Of a DNA stretch of 64,000 nt, positions 10,106 through 21,725 are shown in pieces; position 1 is the first letter of the stretch; each line of letters starts with the position of its first letter. Below the pieces are notes generated by a model. It saw nothing but the letters and a program-made list of their open reading frames with translations, did no database searches and had not been told where the DNA came from. The translations under genes and the position numbers were made by a program. This stretch comes from Platanthera guangdongensis (Eukaryota > Streptophyta > Magnoliopsida > Asparagales > Orchidaceae): NCBI GenBank assembly GCA_039583875.1, contig CM077151.1, positions 120,781,047-120,845,046 on the forward strand, read 5' to 3'.

Positions 10106-10550
10106 AAAAACTCGGTTCGACGAAAACCCACACCTTAGGAGGGCTTCCCGAGAAATCAACACAAGCCCAAGGCATTAAAATAGAAATTAACGTGTTCAGA
10201 TAGTTGAACAGGGAACTATGAGATCAAAACAAAGGATCAAACGGGCTGAATTAAAAGAAACTCACGCCGTAGGCGAAAGCTGCTGCTACGGACACAACGG
10301 CGAAGTCAAAACCAAAATCCTACGAGCCATTCCTGAGATATTAACCGCCAAAACATGCGGCGAACAAAAACAAAACCCAAAACTTCGATCGCGCGCCGAG
10401 ACTCTAAAAACGCTCGGGTTGCGACGAAACTGGACGAGCACGTCCAAAACTACTCAAATCCAACACTCGACGTTAAAAGTAACGCCACGACGTCATAAAT
10501 CTGACGTTGCCCAAACAAAAAAAAATCATCGAAAAATCGGGGGCGTTACA

Positions 10551-11584
10551 CGCTTGGTGGGAGACAACCCATTGATTACACCTATAATTATATATATAAT
10601 TATTTAAAGCACTTATTTTGTTCTTAACTACAAAATTTTCATTTTAGAGGGAGAATGCCCGTAACCCTTACTCGATCTTGCTTGAGAATCTCGGGGAGAG
10701 TATTTGAAAGCTTAGGATGAGAATAAAACAGATTAAGAAAGGTTGAGAATTGGTGAAAAAGCAAAATTCTAAATTCCCGCATTTTGTTATAACAGCCCCA
10801 CTATATATGTAGCAGGATTTAACTTTCTGCCTGTTTCCTCTTGCGTCGCGCAGCTGACGGTTCAGCGCCGGTTCAACTGAACCGGCGCCCGGGTTTAATT
10901 CCTGGATGTTTTTACAACAACTCTACTATATACGTAACAAGAAAAAAATTCTCTGACTGGTTCTTCTTGAAGTCGCGCGCAGACGGTCTAGCACCCGTTT
11001 AACTGAACCGATGCACATGTTTCTTCTAAGTTGGCGGTTCGGGATGGTTTAGCACGCTAATCCTATCTAAATCTTAACATAAACCGGGTTTAATTCCAAA
11101 TTCTAAATCACTAATTCTCCCCTCTAATTAAAACTCCTCAAATGTAACGAAATTTCTTTGCCCCTTTCCCAATTCGCGATCTGCTGGCTAGGTCTAAAAG
11201 TGGGGAGAGCGATATGGGTGATTCGGTGTTAGCAACGGCGACCGACGGCGACATTGGCGCTGGAGCTCACGCTCGGCGATAGTGGCAGTGATAGGAGAGA
11301 TCCAACATTCGTGCAGAGTGTTAGTGGAGTCGGCATCGACGGAAGTTTGGAGGTGTGTGTGTGGTGCGTGGCGAGGTTGTGGTCGACTATCTGAAGTGCA
11401 TAAACTCTAGTGAGTAAACTCGGCGGTGCCATTAACAAGCTCTAGTGGGTGTCAAGAGGATTTCTGAGGTATGACGCTCCACCTTACCTTCGCTCTCACG
11501 ATGAAGAAGAGTATGGTGAAAAATTTATTTTTTTATTCTTTTTGTTTTTTGTTTCTTTTGTTGCGTATACAATTAGTTAGAATT
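10551..11584. other. Athila-1 region upstream of the extra ORF, non-coding
   Basis: No open frame of note. It starts with 'cttggtgggagacaaccc', a motif I associate with the stretch after Athila integrase, and contains two related blocks around 10840-10900 and 10975-11040 ('gaaccg' with 'gacggt' elements). Probably an untranslated spacer. Confidence 0.4.
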
Positions 11585-12796
11585 ATGTCATCTAAAAGGG
11601 GAGATAAAAAAGGGAAGGGGAAAGAAATTTCAAGAAGTGTAGAAAGGTTTGCTGGAGAGGGAGCACTGCAGCATTTTGAGCAGGTGAAGTCCATCCCTTT
11701 CATGGAGGAGAGGGGATTCATGATGGAAAAATGAATGTGGAGTCTTGCAAACACCGATCAGATTAAGACACTCCATTGGGAGTCATTTTGTCACCCACAG
11801 ACTGAGATTCTGCCGGCTTGGGTGTAGGAATTTTACGCAGATTCCAGGAACGTTGATTATGAGATGGTGTTAGTTCGGGGAAGGGAAGTCAATTTTTCTG
11901 TGGCTCAGATTAGTGACATGTTCAATCTTGGCAATCAAGGATACGATGATTCTACGGAGATTTTGAACAAAGTCCCATTTGATGAAATGTTGAAAGTTGT
12001 GTGTGCCACGCCGGCGTCCGAATGGATGAGTAAGAAGCCTACAATTGTGAAAACATCATGCTTAACTCGACAAGCTAAAGCGTGGCTCTTATTTGTCAAC
12101 GTCGGTGTAATTCCTACCAAACACCCTAATAGTGTGGCATTGGATAAGATAGCGTCGATCTACATAATCATCATATGGATGTAGTTTGATGTTGCAAAAA
12201 TCATAACTTTACAGCTACGACAGAAGATTCGAGAGAAGAAGCCTCGACAGTTATGGTTTCCGTCACTAATCACCGAGCTCTGTAGGGATGCGGGGGTGCC
12301 CAAGGAGGCGAATCACATGGTTACACAAGTTAAGTCACACATTAATAAAATAGTCATCGAAGTAAATATCAAGGTCGCTATAGGAGATAGGAAAGGGCAA
12401 GGAGATGCTCAGACCTCGAGGGCGGCTGCGGTCGACCCTATGGATATTGATATTCCACTGATGGACAGTAAGACTGATCCTGATGTCATGATGGAGCAGA
12501 TAGAGTACATGAAGACTTATCAGCGTTGCCATTATCTCTATGCCCAGGAGCCGTTTAAGGACTTACGCACGAATCTGGGTAGGGTCATGGAAAAATTGAA
12601 GATCTCAGTGCCTAAGTCTAGTTTCCAAATGACGAGGCAATTCGACAAGGAAGGATTCTTACTTACTTCAAATGGGTCTGGAGTTGACCAAATGATTACT
12701 CATGCAGAGGAAGAAGAGCCGGATAATGAGGAAGAAGAGACGGATGATGAGAACGAAGAGCCGGATGATGAGGATGAAGACGACGGTTCTCCCTAG
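11585..12796 (+). pseudogene. Athila-type extra ORF ('putative plant transposon protein' family)
   Basis: From ATG at 11585 one frame runs to 12796 (about 403 codons) with three in-frame stops near 11732, 11827 and 12182 but no frameshift. It begins with a basic 'KRGDKKGKGKE' stretch. The middle has 'EFYADS...VLVRGREVNFS', and the later 'LWFPSLITELCRDAGVP' is characteristic of the extra ORF carried by many Athila-like elements. The C-terminus is very acidic (runs of E and D from about 12700). Its function in the element is not established, and older comparisons to env are weak. This copy cannot make full-length protein. Confidence 0.75.
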
Positions 12797-14542
12797 TGGC
12801 CGAATGACATCTTTAGCATTTTGTTCGTTAATCCATCTATTTCGAACTATTAGGATGCCTGATACAATATGTTTTGTTTTGGCCTATACTATTCGCTGAC
12901 CGATGTTTTATATTGCTATATAATTTTTGGTTAGCTTTAAATTTTGGAATGCTTTAATTGCTCTCTGCTCTGGAATGATATACTTAGTAATGATCAATTC
13001 TTGTAATGTTATATCGGTACTGTAAATTTTTGTTACAATTGAAGCTAACTTTTTTAGGAAAATGAAGACACTTTTATTGTTCGAAGGACGAATTTGTTTT
13101 CTTTTGTTGAACTTATTGTGATTATGCCCCTCTTATTTAAGCGTTTTGAAATGATTTAGTGGCCCCAAAAAGTACTCAGGGAATATGAATGTTCTAAATT
13201 TTGGTATATATTTAGGATGTACAACATGCAGATTATGCAATTGAACAAGAGTACTGAAGGATACTTAGAGCATGAAGAAAGTTGGACAACCGTCCAAATT
13301 TTTGAATTAGGGGAGTTATTTATATTCAGTTATTTATGCCCTTATGTGCTTCCTCACTGCTATCCTGTGTTATATCACAATTATAATTTATAAACTACAA
13401 GTAGTTTTGCTATGGTCTAGCAAAGGTTTAAGTGTGGGGGGTGGTTCATCCTCTACTAATTAGGTGATTAAAAACTTGATTGAGCATGAGTGTTAATGAT
13501 CCGAATTCTTACCTTAATTAATGGTACGACTAGACTATCTTAAGAGTTCGGATTTTGAATTTGAAGTTAGTAACATTTTTGGGTAAAGCACACTTAAGTG
13601 TTTATTTTATGCACTACTTTCTTCAATTTGTTTTACTCTCCTGCAATCTTTTGATATTGACTTCTTAAAAAAATAGGAAGGGGTAAGCAAGAACTGAGTT
13701 AATGATGTAAGCCAAGACAAGAGATTATGTAGCTAAACCTTTTGATCATTCATGAGATTCTTTGAGCTTGTTCCTTATCATTTTGCTATACATTACCAAA
13801 TGATTAAATTCCTTAGATTTCTACTACTTGTATCTTAATTCACTAGCCATTTATAGGTGTTTCAATTCAGCATATAAAAAAAATATAAAAAGAGAATAAA
13901 TGTCATAGTGATATGCAGCCTAAGTATGTAGGTGCCTACTTGGAATGATCCCAACTATGACCATATAAAAAAGGAAAAAAACAGTGTTGTCATAGTGATA
14001 TGTGGCCTAGGTAGGCGAATAAATACTTGGAATGATCCCAACTATGGGCATAGTATTTATATATTTAATGCTTAAGAATTGAGCCTCATAACATGGTGAA
14101 TGATTAAGACTATTGACTAGGGAATTTCCACTCCACTATCAAAGCCTACCTTTAAATTGCTAACTAACCCAAAGCCAAACCCATGTTCACGTGAACTACT
14201 AACTCCTATCGAGGTTAAATCTAAAACTTAGACTATTCTCATCCTTTCTAATTAATGCAGAGGTTTAATGAAAAAATTGCGTGGGAGCAAATAATTTTGA
14301 AGAAAAACAAGCACAACACCAGAATTCTTAAGTGCACTATATCTTTTATCAAACTAATGGATTTGTGATGGTTGAACATTTAATGATTGACAAGCTTACT
14401 AGTTGAGTAAAGTAGATTTCTTGAGTATACTTTACCAGTTGGGTTAAGAAAAAGGATCATTGAACTTTCATCTTAATAATTATCCATTCACCCAATTCAA
14501 TCTTATGAATTGTCTTTGCTTGGGACTAGCAAGACTGAAGTG
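12797..14542. other. Athila-1 non-coding tail before the 3' LTR
   Basis: AT-rich, no coding signal. It holds the purine motif around 13428-13445 and a direct duplication ('catagtgatatg.ggcctaagta' type, about 13898-13975 and 13987-14046). This long spacer is typical of Athila. Confidence 0.5.
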
Positions 14543-15900
14543 TGATAACTTCTTAAAAGAAGTTATCTATGTTCATTTTCTTTGGCATAAATGGTGAAAA
14601 ATATGTTTTAATATGTATGAAAAGATGATAAAATTTATATTTAACCTTTGTTTGATTCATTTGACCATTTTCCAATGTTTTCTTATCAGAATCATCAAAA
14701 AACATCAATCCAAATAAGTAATGCTGAGCAGTTTTTTTGTCATGGGAAAGTTGTTATAACAACTTATTTCAGTTGTTATAACAACTCGCGGAATTTCAAA
14801 TTTCAAATTTTTGAAAAAACTGCAGCGGTTACAAAATGAAGGGAGACATCCCTTCAGATGGAGGTACTAAATTAAAGGGGTATTTTGGCTGAAAAGGAGG
14901 CGGATTATTCATTCTTGGAAAGGAGAAAGAAAGGTATTATGCTTTGGAGAATAAAACGAACTAGGGCAAAATCGGATCTTGGAGAAGGTTGCTTGGACGC
15001 GAATTAGAGTGCTTTTTCCTGCACTATTTTTAATTATTACCATCATGTGCTGTAAGATCTTTCCTATTTTGTGGTGTTCTTCCGCCATCATGAACTAAAA
15101 TCTTTGAGTGTTTTATGTTGGTAGTACCTTGTCCTGTTGTGTAATGTTAGGATTTAACACTCTTTCATGTTTTCTTGGAAACTACTTTCACTGCATCTAT
15201 GCTCTGTTCTACGAGGAATGTTGGATTATATTTCTTCTTCTAAATTGCGTGGCGATATACAAGAGAGGAGGTACGCTAATCTAGAGTTGAACGCTTCATT
15301 TTACGCGACGAGATTTGAGAGAGGAGTCGTGTAAATCTTTAACAAAGTTCCATTTTTATACTACGCTGTGAGATTCGAGAGAGGAGTGACATAAGTATAA
15401 CATAGATCTCAGTATAATATAACAGAGAGAAAGAAATTTCCTCTTCATATTAGCAACACTGATTTGTGCACTTTATGTATGCTTTTTCTTACCTAAGTTA
15501 GTGATAACTAGGGGGATTAGGGTAAACGGATTTCTGAGATCAAGAGATAAAGATTTCTATTTTCAAATCGTTGCAAAGTAGCAATCAAGTGATGCATAAA
15601 GAATCCATTTAAAACTCATCGCAATAGGCTTGTGAAACTAATTTACAAGTCTATCTCTCTTTATCGATTAAAATACCTTTCCAATCTGTTAGAGTTACGT
15701 AATCATATTAGTGTCACGTAATTAATTTATTATCCAATATTCTCTATAATTAATCTACTTGAATTTAAAGAAAAGGTCAAACTAGTATTTGCAAGCATTA
15801 AATTAGTTATTTCCTCGAGGGAACGATCTCTACTCACTTTGTATTACTTGAACCGGCATGTACACTTACGTTATTTTATATATACGTTACCGGCGTATCA
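14543..15900 (+). repeat. Athila-1 3' LTR (about 1358 bp)
   Basis: Starts TGATAACTTCTTAAAAG, which forms a perfect inverted repeat with the adjoining 'AAGAAGTTATC', and ends CGGCGTATCA, comparable to the Athila-2 LTR end CGGCATCA. The start could be two bases earlier (TGTGATAAC). Contains repeated 'cgagattcgagagaggagt'-type segments around 15250-15400. Confidence 0.6.
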
Positions 15901-16200
15901 CTGACTTCAGAGGTGACCATTCCTTCACAACACACACCTTTGCCAGATCCATAGGTAGTCTAGCGCCACTGATCACATGACCTATGAAGGCAACTTCTCG
16001 GAGCCAAAATTCATAATTGCTGAATTTGGCAAACAAGGTATGCTCCTTTAGTTTCTTCAGCACCAGGGTAAAGTGTTCAACATGATCTTATTCTATCTTC
16101 GAATAGACTAAAATGTCATCGATGAATATGATGACGAAGACATCTAGGTATGGCTCAAACACTTTGTTCATCAGACTCATGAACGTAGAAGGGGCATTCA
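15901..16200 (-). pseudogene. Ty3/gypsy RT fragment (same family as Ty3-3)
   Basis: On the minus strand this encodes the central RT: '[14 protein letters not shown]' followed by F-I-D-D and 'HTLFAKFSNYEFW', then 'GHVISGA'. It closely matches the plus-strand RT at 22276-22580. One in-frame stop is visible. Both ends are insertion points, with Athila-1 on the left and the Ty3-3 LTR on the right. Confidence 0.8.
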
Positions 16201-16369
16201 TGTAACGTCCTGTTTCGCGATAGTCCCTCGCACACGTTCTGAGTCAAGAAACTTGACTCAGGCTCGGGGTGCACTGGCAAAAGGTATAGAGTATGTTGGG
16301 TGAAGTGTTTGGTTGAGTGATACCCAATAAATTAAAAAAGGGGATGGCCTAAGAGAAATTGACCAAAGG

Positions 16370-16870
16370 GAATTCGTCGAATATCACTGAAGATATTCGA
16401 TGAATTCATCGATTACCGGTGGAGAAATGGCCAAGGGAAATTTGTCGGATATCGCTAATGATATCCGACGAATTCCTCGAATATGGTGGAGAATTTGAAG
16501 GGATTGGAGTTGGAAATTTGGCCAAGGAGAATTCGTCGAATATCACTAAGGATATTCGACGAATTCGTCGATTATCACTAACCAATTTGTCGAGTATGGT
16601 CTCCATTCATCGAGTATCGTTGGGTGATACTCGATGCACTCGACACCAGGATTTGAAGAAATAACTAAGTGGAATTCATCGAATATCGTTGAAGGAATTC
16701 AACGGGTGTGAAATTGGAATTTTCACCCAAGGAAAATTCGTCAAATATCGCTAGGGATATTCGACGAATTCGATGAGTATCGCTTAGTCGGTTCGGCAGG
16801 ATTGAAGGAGGATTCGTCGAATATGCTTGACTATACCACCGATTGGTTGAGTATGGCAGATTGTTACTCG
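16370..16870. repeat. palindrome array ATTCGTCGAATATC / GATATTCGACGAAT
   Basis: At least ten copies of TTCGTCGAATATC or its complement, often paired as a palindrome around a short 'actgaag' or 'ctaag' spacer. Positioned in U3 like the arrays in the Tekay LTRs, but with a different motif built on the same TCGTCGA core. Confidence 0.8.
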
Positions 16871-17221
16871 CCGAATTTGACTTGTGCGATTTTCGGTTCA
16901 GGCAGAATTTGCTGGCTTGGTTAGGACGGTTGAATCGGACTTCGAGATTCGTTCCAGATGATTTCCTTGGACCGGTCACTTCAATAAGACCTAAAATGGG
17001 CGGTCCAATAAGGAGTTGACACATGGCGGAAGTGACTAAACCTAATACCTAGTATAAAACGAAATAAGTTCGAACCCAAGTACTTATTGCTGATCTGACG
17101 TCTTATGAAACCAGTTGGCAGCGGAAGATAAGAATGTCACGGGTCGCCGGAGCCAGAGATTTCTGGAGGAAAAGCTTCACCTCATTTTGTTGAAGAATAC
17201 CGCCAATAAGGAGAGAAAGCC

Positions 17222-17281
17222 ATGCCGCCGAGAAGGACGACTAGATCCATGGCCAGAAATGTCGAAACTGCCAGAAATGAG
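17222..17281 (+). CDS. possible LTR exon 1 of Ty3-3
   Basis: ATG at 17222 opens 20 basic codons starting M-P-P-R-R and ending GAG|GTGAGC, a good donor. The position downstream of the promoter-like segment matches the Tekay-1 and Tekay-2 LTR exons. The best acceptor before gag (tgtgtag|atccc, 20113) is out of phase by one base with the gag frame. A later frameshift must therefore be assumed, and this case is weak. Confidence 0.3.
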
Positions 17282-19920
17282 GTGAGCTTCCTACCCTCTC
17301 CTTTGGTGCTAGATCTCTAGTTATTCCTAGGAGAGATATCGACTCAATGGAGTATTGATTTGTGAGAAGAAGTTTTCCTAGGAGGAGGCCATTCTAGGAC
17401 TTGTGTCCTAGAGATATGATGTCTTCGACCACTCCTTTCTTCTATGTGAAGATAGGGACTTGGTTTCGTGAAGAGAGTTGGCCTTTTGAGGGTGAATAAG
17501 GGAGGAGGAACTCTGGATGTGATTTGGGAATTTCGGTTGGAGGACGAAACGAAACGATGACATTCGTTTCACTTAAGAAGGGCGCAAAAATCTGTTTTCT
17601 GCGCACAGCGATCTTCAAGGACATTTTCAGACATGACGCGGTCAGATCTTTGTTTTTGGCTAAACACGAAAGTCGTATCCCTTGGGAATACCATTCCAAC
17701 GACTAGTTACACGTTTTCATGAGAGGCCTGTAGCCATAGGAAAGTCTGATCGAACCTGTTGGTTGACAAGTTAAATGTGCAAAAATTGTTTTCTGAACGC
17801 AACAGACTTTGTAGCCAATTTCAAGTATGTTACGGTATGCTCTGGGTGATGGACCGAATATCAAACTTTCCAATGGATTGTTACACGACTTCATACGAGT
17901 TTTGTAGACTAAGGAATGATCGATCGAAGTGGCTATGCAATCAAGTCTTGTATTTAATACTCTTGGGTTAGTAAAGTATTGGGCTTGGTTTTGAGCAAAA
18001 GAAATGGTAAGAATAATTGTTGGTTTTGAGTGAATTTGGCCCTTGAGAATGTATTAAACAAATGGTTTGGAAACACATTTAGGTAAGATTATAATTCGTG
18101 TAATGGAACTGGTTTGGAAGAAGGTGTGACGCTTGGTAATCGAACGAGTAAACCATGTATCCATGTTAATAAGAAAAAGGGTTGAACTATTTTATGTTGA
18201 TGAGATTACTGCGACGAACGCATAGCGGTAGATTGATGCTTGATCCTTAAAAGAAATTGGAAAAGGTCGATGCATGGTCATGAGGCTTGTCAAATAAGGA
18301 AAGAGTAAAGTGGTCCACTGCTTAGAGTCATGTCTCTCTACGGGTAACAGTGTGGATTGTATGTTATATGAGGTGGTTTTCCACCTGCATTGACGATGAA
18401 CCCTTAAGTGTCTTGAGGCATGAGAATGTGAAAGGGTGTAAGTGCGGGTGATTGACTGCACTGGTTTGGTAACGATGAAAAGAGAATTTGGGCGGTTGGG
18501 CTTGGTTCTCGGTGTTTACTTCCCAAGGCTCCTTCTGTGCCAAGCAGACAGTTGTGTTTGGTTCTTTGGTGATATGCTCCAATAGGCTCCTTCCATTCCA
18601 TGATGATGTGAAACTGCATGCGGTGTGAGTCGATATGCGGTGTCATAATCTTGGGTTAAGGATAGTGTGACAGGTCTACGGGCTCGCCAGTCATCATATC
18701 GATGGGAGTCGACAGATAGACTTGCGCGGTTGGGACTTGGTCCGCGGTGCTTACTTCCCGAGGCACCCTCTGTGCTAGTGGACGGTTATCCTTGGTCCTC
18801 TGGTGATATGTTCACAGAGGCACCTTCCGTGCCACGATGATAGGCTAGTTTGTGTTGTGTTCTTGGTGCATATGTACCCGAGACCTCTCTGAGCCGTAGT
18901 ACGTATGTGAGCTCCGCTGTTGTGTTCTTAGCGTTAAGGCGTACAGAGGCCTAGGCTTGGTAGTGTGGATGCCCTCCTAGTAGTGGAGAAGACCGCTTTA
19001 TTATCACTGTCTGGCCACGACGGTTGATGCCTGTGAGGTAAGCTACTTGCTCGAAAAGTGGGAACTACAAGTCTTTGTCGACATAGTAGTTGCATGTGCG
19101 TGATCATGTATTAGTCATGACATTGCATTAATATCATTTCATTACATTACATGCACAAGATCATTATCATATAAGTTTGTATGCACACTCTTGTACGATG
19201 AGTTACTTTACTGTTGAGCCGATCCTCAACTTATATGTCTGTAAGGGTATTCATATAAGTTGATTTACTTTCCGTCGTAGTTCTATATTTTATACTGTTG
19301 TTGATGGCAGAACTGCTAGAGTAGATTGTCTACTCATTTGTTGTATTACTGATATAGACTGATATTGTTCACTCTTATACCACCTGTTTGTACTACTGCT
19401 CATTTTTATATATTGTACCTTGTCCTTTCCTCTGCCTGGTGCCAAGGAGTTGCCAGGGGAGCGGATGTGATAGCAACTTAGTCTTTATGACTAACGATTG
19501 TTACGTCTTCCTTTTTAGGAGGGAACCCCGCAGATAGTGCAGTAGCTGGTTACGCAGGAGGACAGCCAGGCCAGGGTGATAGGGCCTGATGTGACGGTAC
19601 CGTCATTGCCGTTAGTGACTGATGTGAGTGTTTTGTAGAGAGACTCATTAATAGCCCCCTTGGGCATATACTCTGATATTTTAGAAGCCTTGGTTGCTTC
19701 TTTTTTCTGTTGTACTCGTGGACTTATATACTAGTGTGTATTTTGACTTCTATTTTTATATTCTTTATTTTGGGTTGGCATGGATGATATGATTAGCTGG
19801 TAGGATGGGTGTCTTGTAGTACAGGTTAACCAATGCGCTAGCACTACCGCAATGCGGCTGTTTTGGGCATAAGACTCCCATCGTCCTGTGTTTTGTGTTC
19901 TGGGAGGGAGGTCTTACAAA

Positions 19921-19930
19921 TGGTATCAGC
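19921..19930 (+). promoter_or_regulatory. Ty3-3 primer binding site
   Basis: TGGTATCAGC two bases after the LTR end TTACA. Nine bases match the initiator-Met tRNA complement. Confidence 0.85.
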
Positions 19931-20165
19931 TCGGTAAGTTCCAGAACTAAAGAAGTCATTCAACAATGGAGCCACCCCCATTCGATTAGTCAGTTTGGGG
20001 ACAAACTGACTTAGCGGAAGCAGTGGTGTGCCCATATGTAATTAACACTAAGTATGTCCAATTTTTACCTTACGATTAGTCAACCTGACCTTAGGTTTGT
20101 ACCTTATGTGTAGATCCCAGTGCACATTGAGCTAGTGGGGGAGCACTCCCACCCCTCTCATACCC

Positions 20166-21204
20166 ACTCAGTTCCAACAATCAGAGTTGGGACAGAGTCT
20201 CATGGCTATGCTAGACGCCTTTAGGTCCCAACAAGCCCCAAATGCAGCAACAGGCTCCAGGCTCAAACTGGTTGAGCACTTTCCAAGCTCTCTCTCCCCT
20301 ACCTACCTTGGGACAGAGTCGGTCGTGCGTGCGGAAGAATGGCTCGACACAGTGTAGGACTTGCTAGCAGGAATCCATTGTCTAGCCAACATGGCTGTGA
20401 CATTAGCAGTGCCTGTCTTGGAACTGCATGCCAAAAGGTGGTGGAAGTCCCTCATGTGCTCCACCTTCCAATGCCAAGTTTATACGGAGATCTGTTGGAC
20501 GGAGTTCTCTGGATCCTTCTTGGAACATTTCATCCCGTTGACCGCTAGAGACGAACTCGAGGAAAGATTCCTGCAGTTAAAACATGGATCTAAGTCCGTT
20601 ATAAAATACCAGAGGGAGTTTCAGCATTTGGCAAGGTTTGCTGACTCCTATGAGTTAGATGACCGAGGCTATGCTAAACGATTCGATAAAGTCTTTCGGG
20701 ATCCCCTGAGGCAAGAACTTTTGTTTATAACAGACTCGAGTCTATTTGAGATCATCGACCTGGCAAAATGGTTGGAGGCAGATCATTTAGGGAGTAATAA
20801 GAGACCCGCTAAGGGTGTGATGGAGGCCGGTCCTAGTTATAGAAGGATGCAGGACAACCGGGGAAGAGGAAACAATAGAGGAGGAGGTCGCTTCCATCAG
20901 AATTTCAGAATGGAATGCCTGGCACCGTAGCCAACACTACCTCCACCACAACCACAATACATACATCATAGGGAGCAACACGAGCAAGTCTACTTCCAAT
21001 GCAACCAACCGGGCCACATTTGACATCACTGCCCGCAGCTAGGTGGGAATGCTCTCTCTGCCCTTCCTCCGACAGCTCCATGAGGTCAGGGACATATACA
21101 TGGACGAGGACAAGGACCATGAGTAAGGAACCCCGGGCCTAATCGGGAGCAATTGTTTCCACTCGACATGGCACAAGAGAGTAATGTCCAAGAGGTGATT
21201 GTAG
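20166..21204 (+). pseudogene. Ty3-3 gag
   Basis: The frame holds 'QFQQSELGQSLMAML', 'EEWLDTV', 'VLELHAKRWW', then 'FLEHFIPLTARDELEERFL', 'SVIKYQREFQHLARFA' and 'FDKVFRDPLRQELLF', all typical of Ty3 gag. A zinc knuckle near 20998-21035 has lost its first Cys (Tyr) and contains a stop. Stops are also present near 20355 and 20928. The frame reaches the base before the proposed intron at 21205 in the same phase as gag, supporting a spliced junction. The start of the frame is not resolved. Confidence 0.75.
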
Positions 21205-21301
21205 GTATGCCGTGATCCGATTAATATGTTATACGCATTTATTTTAAATTGCCTAGAATATGTTAGGAGTCTAACTTTGAAACTTTGTAATTGATACCTA
21301 G
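21205..21301 (+). other. putative intron of Ty3-3 at the gag-protease junction (97 nt)
   Basis: After codons E-V-I-V and one base (21204) comes GTATGCCGTG, and the segment ends ATACCTAG. Joining to 21302 gives E-V-I-V-D-T-V-M-V-G-G in frame with the protease. Unspliced, a stop follows within four codons, and 97 nt is not a multiple of three. Internal AT-richness fits a plant intron. It sits in the same codon position as the inserts in both Tekay elements. Confidence 0.6.
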
Positions 21302-21723
21302 ACACCGTGATGGTTGGTGGGAAACCAGCTTATATGTTATTCGATAACGGTTCCACACCCTCGTTTATGTCGACAGACTTCGTTAGAGGCTTGGAAGGGG
21401 TGCAATACTTCACTAGTATTGCTCAAAGAGTACGCCTCCCAGAAGGCTCTGAGATGACCGCAACTGCCAAGTGCAAATTGGGGGTACTCCTTGAAGGGAA
21501 GGTCTTTGAAACCCCTGCCGCAGTATTGAGAATGCCAGAATTCGACCTCATTCTGAGCATGAGATGATTGGATTGGCAAAGCGCCAGAATTTACTGTGCA
21601 GAGAAACGAATTTTCTTAAGATATGGGACTCTGAAGTCGTCTTTCAAGGTATTAGATTCACACCACGCAAGTTATTATCTTCAATTCAGGCCTTGAAAGC
21701 CCACATTAAGGGTAATGAAGTTT
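21302..21723 (+). pseudogene. Ty3-3 protease
   Basis: 'GGKPAYMLFDNGSTPSFMS' aligns with the canonical LFDTGATHSFIS active site: the Asp is kept but Thr is replaced by Asn. The body continues to 'FDLILSMR', where the family has a G-M-D-W-L motif; here a stop at 21565 precedes 'LDWQ'. A further frameshift lies between here and the RT at 21726. Confidence 0.75.
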
Positions 21724-21725
21724 AA

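Larger units (their letters stand above)
9402..10550 (-). repeat. fragment of another minus-oriented Ty3-type LTR interrupted by Tekay-1
   Basis: Its right edge is GGGGGCGTTACA, which reads TGTAACGCCCCC on the minus strand, the typical start of a Tekay-type LTR. The left edge is the Tekay-1 insertion point. The body consists of palindrome arrays: ACTCGAGTA motifs at 9402-9600 and a 54-60-bp tandem array at 9777-10105. No coding capacity. The remainder of this element is not visible to the left of Tekay-1. Confidence 0.65.
10551..15900 (+). mobile_element. Athila-1: 3' half of an Athila-like Ty3 element
   Basis: Contains an Athila-type extra ORF (11585-12796), a long non-coding tail with a 'ttaagtgtggggggtgg' motif near 13428-13445, and a 3' LTR (14543-15900) ending CGGCGTATCA. 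Gag-pol is absent. The left side is cut by the LTR ending at 10550. The right side abuts a minus-strand Ty3 RT fragment into which it probably inserted. Confidence 0.7.
16201..19918 (+). repeat. Ty3-3 5' LTR (3718 bp)
   Basis: Starts TGTAACGTCCTG, ends GGAGGTCTTACA, and is followed by TGGTATCAGC. The boundary is therefore supported at both ends even though no second LTR copy is present. U3 holds an ATTCGTCGAATATC array (16370-16870). An AT-rich promoter-like segment (tataaaacg) is near 17052, and a short ATG exon-like segment follows at 17222. ORFs across 17442-19960 lack any family resemblance. Confidence 0.75.

Noticed and set aside
9605..10162. Long ORFs on both strands (177 and 154 codons)
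   Set aside because: Produced by the 54-60-bp tandem array. The repeated STIVEL/DDRR peptides mirror the DNA unit, and no start context or family match is seen.
20339..20548. Separate 69-codon gene at the start of Ty3-3 gag
   Set aside because: Out-of-frame overlap with the gag frame, which carries the recognisable motifs.
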